From: Actinobacillus capsulatus DSM 19761
Lineage (GTDB): Bacteria; Pseudomonadota; Gammaproteobacteria; Enterobacterales; Pasteurellaceae
Length of the DNA: 64,000 nucleotides
Direction of reading: 5' to 3'
Assembly: GCF_000374285.1 (NCBI RefSeq)
Contig: NZ_KB893930.1
Span: forward strand, 142,410 to 206,409
Made by a program: the position numbers and the translations under genes. The notes under the pieces were generated by a model. It made no database searches. It saw only the letters and a list, made by a program, of their open reading frames with translations, and was not told the origin of the DNA. This document shows, one piece after another, positions 59,661 to 64,000 of the stretch (positions within the stretch are counted from its first letter, which is position 1; each line of letters starts with the position of its first letter).

Positions 59661-59798
59661 GTTCGGTTATTATATCCCAAAAAAAGAATTTGAAAATACT
59701 CTTATAACAAATATGTCCTTTCTTTTTAGTAAATAATAAGAATATAATCACATTTATTATAAATTTTAATCTAATTACATATATTGGAACAAATAATA

Positions 59799-62411
59799 CT
59801 AATGTAATGCTTTCTCAATCTTCTCAAAAAGATCTCGAGCAAGGTTGTCTAAGCCTCTTAATCGCTCTAAACCACGTCTCATCAAGGTTTGGCGTTGATT
59901 GTCATAACGTGATAATTTAATCAAAGGCTCAATTAAACGAGCCGCAACTTGCGGGTTGATTTCATTTAATTTGATTAAAATATCGACGAGGAAACGGTAG
60001 CCGGAACCATCAATGGCATGGAATGCTTTCGGAGTCTGATTACAAAACGCTCCGACTAAAGAACGTAGTCTATTCGGGTTATTAAAGTTAAAACTGCGGT
60101 GATTTAATAAGCCTTGCACGATTTCAAGCACGTTGTCATCAGGACGAGTTGCTTGGAGCATAAACCATTTATCCATCACTAAGCCATCATGGTGCCATTT
60201 CTCTTCAAAATCCGCTAACAACTGATCTCTGCACGGCAATTGTGCCTTCGTTGCAGCGGAAAGCGCTGCGAGCATATCGGTCATATTATCTGCTTGTTTA
60301 TAGTGACTATAAGTCAGCGAATTGCCGAGATCCGTAAAGGCTAAGTAAGATAAACATACGTTACGTAATGCACGTTTAGACATATCTTCCGCCACTACTT
60401 GGTAGGCTCCGCATTTATGGCGAATATAAACCTCATGTAAGCGATCACGTAATGTTTCTGCAATCGCTTTCAGCATAAATTCTCGAACGATAGCGATACC
60501 GTTCGGATCAATCACCTTGAATAATTCGGCAAACTCGGTTTCTTTCGGTAGCGTTAGCATTAATGCAGTTAATTCAGTATCTTTATCTGCATTATCAAGC
60601 ACATAGATAAGCGCTTCGGTTAACTTCGCAGAAAAGGTTAAGGCTTCACCGGATTGATGGTGAGACAAATTCGTACGAAGCTCGTTATTGAATAAGGTTT
60701 GTGCCGCATCCCAACGTACAAAATCATTTTGTGCGAATTTAAGTAATGTAATTAATTGTTCATTGGTATAGTTATAATCTAAACGTACCGGCGCAGAGAA
60801 ATCACACAACAATGCAGGCACCGGTTTATGCATCACATTATGGAATTCAAATGTTTGATGCTCTTGCAATACATTTAAGACGTTATGTTGTTCTGTACCT
60901 TCAAATTGAAGTGCAATAGGTTCTCCGCTTTGTTCACTGTACAACTCAATTTTTAACGGAATATGTAAGTTGACTTTTTCCAATTGATCCGCTGTTGCCG
61001 GTGTATGTTGTGAAACGTGTAAACGGTAGATATGGTGCATTTCGTCATATTCATCACTCACGCTCAGTTCAGGCGTACCGGATTGGCTATACCAACGGCG
61101 GAACTGAGTTAAATCGATGCTTGAAGCACGTTCCATTGCTGAAACAAAATCTTCACATGTTGCAGCGGAGCCGTCATTTTCTGCAACATACAGCTGCATC
61201 CCTTTTTGGAATTTTTCTTCGCCTAATAATGTATGAATCATGCGAATAACTTCTGCCCCTTTTTCATATATGGTAACGGTATAGAAGTTATTCATCTCAA
61301 TTACTTTTTCCGGGCGAATCGGGTGTGCCATCGGGCTGGCATCTTCGGCAAATTGCACTGCTCGTAATAAGCGTACGTCTTCAATACGTTTTGTTGGGCG
61401 AGACCATAAATCCGAAGTAAATTCTTGATCACGGAATACGGTTAACCCCTCTTTAAGGCTTAATTGGAACCAATCTCGGCACGTAATGCGATTACCGGTC
61501 CAGTTATGGAAATATTCGTGTGCAATCACGCTTTCAATATCTAAATAATCGGTATCAGTTGCTGTTTCCGGTTTTGCCAACACGAATTTAGAATTGAAAA
61601 CATTTAAGCCTTTGTTTTCCATTGCGCCCATATTGAAGAAATCAACCGCTACAATCATATAGATATCTAAATCGTATTCTAAACCGAAGCGATCCTCGTC
61701 CCATTTCATTGAGCGTTTTAGACTTTCCATCGCCCAACTGGCACGATCTAAATTGCCACGATCAACATAGATCTCTAATGAAACTTCTCGACCACTTTTT
61801 GTGATGAATTTATCTTGTAACAGATCAAAATCACCGGCAACCAATGCAAATAAATAGCTTGGTTTAAAGAATGGATCTTCCCATTCCACCCAATGACGAC
61901 CGTCTTCTAAATCGCCTTGTGCAATACGGTTACCATTCGAAAGCAAGAACGGGTATTTCGCTTTAGAAGCAGTAATTTTTGTACGATATTTTGCAAGTAC
62001 GTCCGGACGATCCAACATATAAGTAATTTGGCGGAAGCCCTCTGCTTCACATTGGGTACAGATGCCGTCACCGGATTGGTATAGGCCTTGTAGAGAAGTG
62101 TTTTGCGCCGGATTTAAACCGGTTTCAATTTGTAACTCGAATTTATCTTCAGTGATATGACTAACATCAATAGTTAGAGATTCATCATCTTTTTCGAAAT
62201 TAGAGTAAGAAGCGCCATTCAGCTTGAGGGAAAGGAAATCAAAACTATGTCCATCTAAACGCAGATGAGTGGCTCCCACTGTTTTACGCTCTACTGCAAA
62301 TGTAGAGGTTACAAAGGTCCTGTCCGGATCAAGTTGAAAATCAAGAAAAATGTCTGTAATCGTAAAATCTGATACTCGATAGTCTTTTCTATATTTTGCT
62401 TTAGGTTGCAT
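59799..62411 (-). CDS. pepN: Aminopeptidase N
   Basis: An 870-residue M1-family zinc aminopeptidase, the main broad-specificity N-terminal exopeptidase of the cytoplasm. Exopeptidase motif GAMEN (in FFNMGAMENKGLNVFNS), zinc motif HEYFHNWTGNRITCRD with the downstream Glu in LKEGLTVFRDQEF, and a C-terminal helical domain. Length equals E. coli PepN (870). Single gene between the accessory end of the window and plsY. Confidence 0.97.
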   Translation of the reverse strand: MQPKAKYRKDYRVSDFTITDIFLDFQLDPDRTFVTSTFAVERKTVGATHLRLDGHSFDFLSLKLNGASYSNFEKDDESLTIDVSHITEDKFELQIETGLNPAQNTSLQGLYQSGDGICTQCEAEGFRQITYMLDRPDVLAKYRTKITASKAKYPFLLSNGNRIAQGDLEDGRHWVEWEDPFFKPSYLFALVAGDFDLLQDKFITKSGREVSLEIYVDRGNLDRASWAMESLKRSMKWDEDRFGLEYDLDIYMIVAVDFFNMGAMENKGLNVFNSKFVLAKPETATDTDYLDIESVIAHEYFHNWTGNRITCRDWFQLSLKEGLTVFRDQEFTSDLWSRPTKRIEDVRLLRAVQFAEDASPMAHPIRPEKVIEMNNFYTVTIYEKGAEVIRMIHTLLGEEKFQKGMQLYVAENDGSAATCEDFVSAMERASSIDLTQFRRWYSQSGTPELSVSDEYDEMHHIYRLHVSQHTPATADQLEKVNLHIPLKIELYSEQSGEPIALQFEGTEQHNVLNVLQEHQTFEFHNVMHKPVPALLCDFSAPVRLDYNYTNEQLITLLKFAQNDFVRWDAAQTLFNNELRTNLSHHQSGEALTFSAKLTEALIYVLDNADKDTELTALMLTLPKETEFAELFKVIDPNGIAIVREFMLKAIAETLRDRLHEVYIRHKCGAYQVVAEDMSKRALRNVCLSYLAFTDLGNSLTYSHYKQADNMTDMLAALSAATKAQLPCRDQLLADFEEKWHHDGLVMDKWFMLQATRPDDNVLEIVQGLLNHRSFNFNNPNRLRSLVGAFCNQTPKAFHAIDGSGYRFLVDILIKLNEINPQVAARLIEPLIKLSRYDNQRQTLMRRGLERLRGLDNLARDLFEKIEKALH

Positions 62412-62692
62412 GATGTTTTCCTTAATTTATTTGGTGGGAAGTACTCACCGAAGAGATGCCAATACATTCTACTAAAAGCTTGCAAATTTTCCAAAGAATC
62501 TCACCGCTTATCTTTAATCAATTTACGTATTTCTTTGCTTCTAAAGAAAAGAAAGATAGATTTTACTGAACGGTTAAAGTGAAATAGAGTATAAGTAGTT
62601 ATGAGAAATTAGTGTTTTTCGCAATTTATATATTGGTATATATTGTTGTTAACTACTTTATTAGTTTAAATTTATTTAATCGGGAGTGAACT

Positions 62693-63506
62693 ATGAGTGA
62701 CAATATGAACATTATCAAAGCCGGATATGCCGAAACGTTTAACGGAACGTCTAACAATGATTATCTTTCTGGGCTATATTAATTATGTTTTTACTAAAGT
62801 GGGGGAATAGAGGCAATAAAAGACCGAGGGGTTATAAAAAATATTTCTTTTCTTGACGCAATTTCTCACCAAACTCGTTATTACTTCTCTAATAATATCC
62901 TTACCATTTTTAGAAATGGTTTTTGATGATAAGGTTATTACAAATATCAGCGCTTATTTTATAGGTAATAAAGGCATTATGGATATCGGCGGATCTTTTT
63001 ATATTTATGGCACAACATTAGATGATAAGTTGCATTCAGATAACGGGTATGCGAGTATTTTTGTCAAAGCAGGGCATGATATTGTCGTTAGCGATAGTGG
63101 GGCTGATATGCTATATGCCGGAGCGGACAATGATAAGATTTACTTAGAGGAAGGAAATGACGAAATTTATGGTCGTTCAGCGCATGATAATTTATTTGGC
63201 GGTGGGGGTAATGATATTTTAAATGATTTGTTCGGCAATGACGTTATCGCTGATTTCGGAAATGTTACAGATGAAGATATATTGCACTTTAAAGATTTAA
63301 AACGTGATGAGGTTGGTTTTAGTTTAAACGGCACAAATTTATTGATTCCGGATATGACGAGAGACGGTAATTATGTTGAGATTATTGACTGTGTAACAAA
63401 TCAAAGAAATTATATTGAGCAGTTTGATTTTCGTTATCATCAAGTAATGATTTTTGTTGATTACAAAAATTCATTTGATTATCAAATTAATATTAATTTG
63501 GTTTGA
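62693..63506 (+). pseudogene. Broken RTX-repeat protein
   Basis: ATG 62693 (GGGAG upstream) begins MSDNMNIIKAGYAETFNGTS and NNDYLSGLY, then stops at 62782. From about 62853 (TTG) another frame continues to 63506. In it lie RTX-like nonapeptides: GADMLYAGADNDKIYLEEGN, DEIYGRSAHDNLFGGGGNDI, followed by FGNDVIADFGNVTDEDILHF, a typical RTX C-terminal junction. The first piece (FNGTSNNDYLSG) is also RTX-like, so one calcium-binding type I-secreted protein seems broken by at least one deletion or frameshift. No activation or secretion genes (C, B, D) are present in the window. AT-rich, likely acquired. Confidence 0.65.
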
Positions 63507-63711
63507 ATTGTAATATTTAAAGTGAATTGTTTAATTAGCTATTTCAAATTTTATTCATATTGAATTTGATTTAAATTATTTTATTTGCTTTGTAAATTTA
63601 TTTTTATATAAATTTACCGTAAGTAAAAAATATATTATAAAGTCTATTGTATAATTTTGTTGCAAATTTAATTAAATTTGCATTAGTTAATTTATACTAG
63701 GAGAAATTTAT
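63507..63711. other. Very AT-rich spacer
   Basis: About 200 bp dominated by A and T between the RTX remnant and the final gene. It ends with AGGAG before the ATG at 63712. No clear hairpin or promoter can be singled out. Confidence 0.4.
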
Positions 63712-64000
63712 ATGTATGTAGCAAGAATCACACATAGTATTAGTGTTCGCGGATTTATTAATTCTTTTTTCCAATTTTATGGAAGATTTATTTTTAAACC
63801 GTCTTTTGGTCAACAGCCTACGCTTGAACAAAAACCAATAGATGTTCAAAAACCAGATTTCGGTCAAAAAACAATTCAATTTAATGATCCTGATTTTTGT
63901 CAAAAACCAATTAACCCACAACATCCATTTGAACCGCAACAACCAATTCCGCAACAACCAATTCCGCAAGAGCCAGTTCCACAAGAGCCAGTTCCACAAG
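63712..64000 (+). CDS. Pro/Gln-rich repeat protein (5' end, runs off window)
   Basis: From ATG 63712, with AGGAG at good spacing, the frame is open to the window end (96 codons). It starts MYVARITHSISVRGFINSFF, then changes to repeats rich in Gln, Pro and Lys (QQPTLEQKPIDVQKPDFGQK), ending in short tandem units PQQPIPQQPIPQEPVPQEPV. The last repeats are 15-18-bp DNA units, prone to length change by slippage. No signal peptide is clear. Possibly the stalk of a surface protein or the linker of an RTX protein; no family recognised. The opposite-strand open frame here is an artefact of the repeat composition. Confidence 0.6.
   Translation, partial: MYVARITHSISVRGFINSFFQFYGRFIFKPSFGQQPTLEQKPIDVQKPDFGQKTIQFNDPDFCQKPINPQHPFEPQQPIPQQPIPQEPVPQEPVPQ

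Noticed and set aside
62853..63506. Intact secreted RTX protein from TTG 62853
   Set aside because: Poor start and no ribosome-binding site; a better ATG with an RBS lies upstream in another frame, so a broken gene fits better.
63697..63999. 100-residue minus-strand frame of WNWLLRNWLLR repeats
   Set aside because: Antisense artefact of the Pro/Gln repeat gene at 63712; those repeats read backward give the Trp/Leu pattern.
63844..64000. CRISPR-like tandem repeat at the window end
   Set aside because: Repeats are 15-18 bp, directly adjacent and in frame with a protein; there are no spacers and no cas genes.

Overview
This 64 kb window reads as chromosome of a Pasteurellaceae member of the Actinobacillus pleuropneumoniae / A. 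suis / A. equuli type. The evidence is the very frequent Apl-type DNA uptake motif (ACAAGCGGTC and its complement, often paired head to head in terminators), AT-rich coding, and family-typical gene content (Dat/Ddc diaminopropane pathway, 227-residue CRP, an MFS-PlsC-AMP-ligase fusion). Most of the window is ordinary housekeeping sequence. The species call is inference; no rRNA or species marker is present.

Layout. 1-6.7 kb: end of a PsiE homologue, a phosphopantetheinyl transferase, an EamA protein, NhaA, a ricin-B lectin lipoprotein, Dtd-YihY, a small membrane protein and ProA. 6.8-11.9 kb: an iron/heme acquisition block, with a TonB-dependent receptor facing two TbpB-like surface lipoproteins and Fur-like sites on both sides. 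12-17.9 kb: mutL, an inserted adhP, then miaA-hfq-hflX. 17.9-23.7 kb: LOG-family gene, a broken MazG-like gene, crp, yheU, slmA, dut, coaBC, a radC split by an 11-bp tandem duplication, and rpmB-rpmG. 23.7-28.9 kb: a structured leader, dat, four hairpins, ddc, maoP and trmA. 28.9-29.9 kb: two identical tRNA-Ser(UGA) genes and an IS200-like remnant. 29.9-37.7 kb: a large DUF2157/GDYXXLXY membrane protein, the 1150-residue MFS-PlsC-acyl-ligase fusion, a CbpM-like small protein and corA.

37.9-46.1 kb: the ubiE-ubiJ-ubiB-tatABC-hemB string. Between ubiJ and ubiB sits a two-gene AT-rich cassette: a 385-residue protein with a possible cysteine-hydrolase-like N-terminus and a FrpC/ApxIVA-like calcium-binding C-terminus, translationally coupled to a SEL1-repeat lipoprotein. 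It is preceded by a perfect 7-1-7 Fur site. This is the most interesting candidate system in the window: possibly an iron-repressed effector or toxin with its cognate lipoprotein. 46.2-62.4 kb: mutM, brnQ, fabD-fabG, queH, ispB, an FMN reductase and DoxX pair with operator-like palindromes, rplU-rpmA, two EamA genes (the second broken), cdd, a further decayed EamA gene, folB, plsY and pepN.

62.5-64 kb: AT-rich accessory DNA with a broken RTX-repeat protein and the start of a Pro/Gln-rich repeat protein that runs off the window. Several genes are visibly decaying (MazG-like, radC, two EamA paralogues, IS200 transposase, RTX protein), so this strain is losing accessory functions at multiple points while the core operons stay intact.
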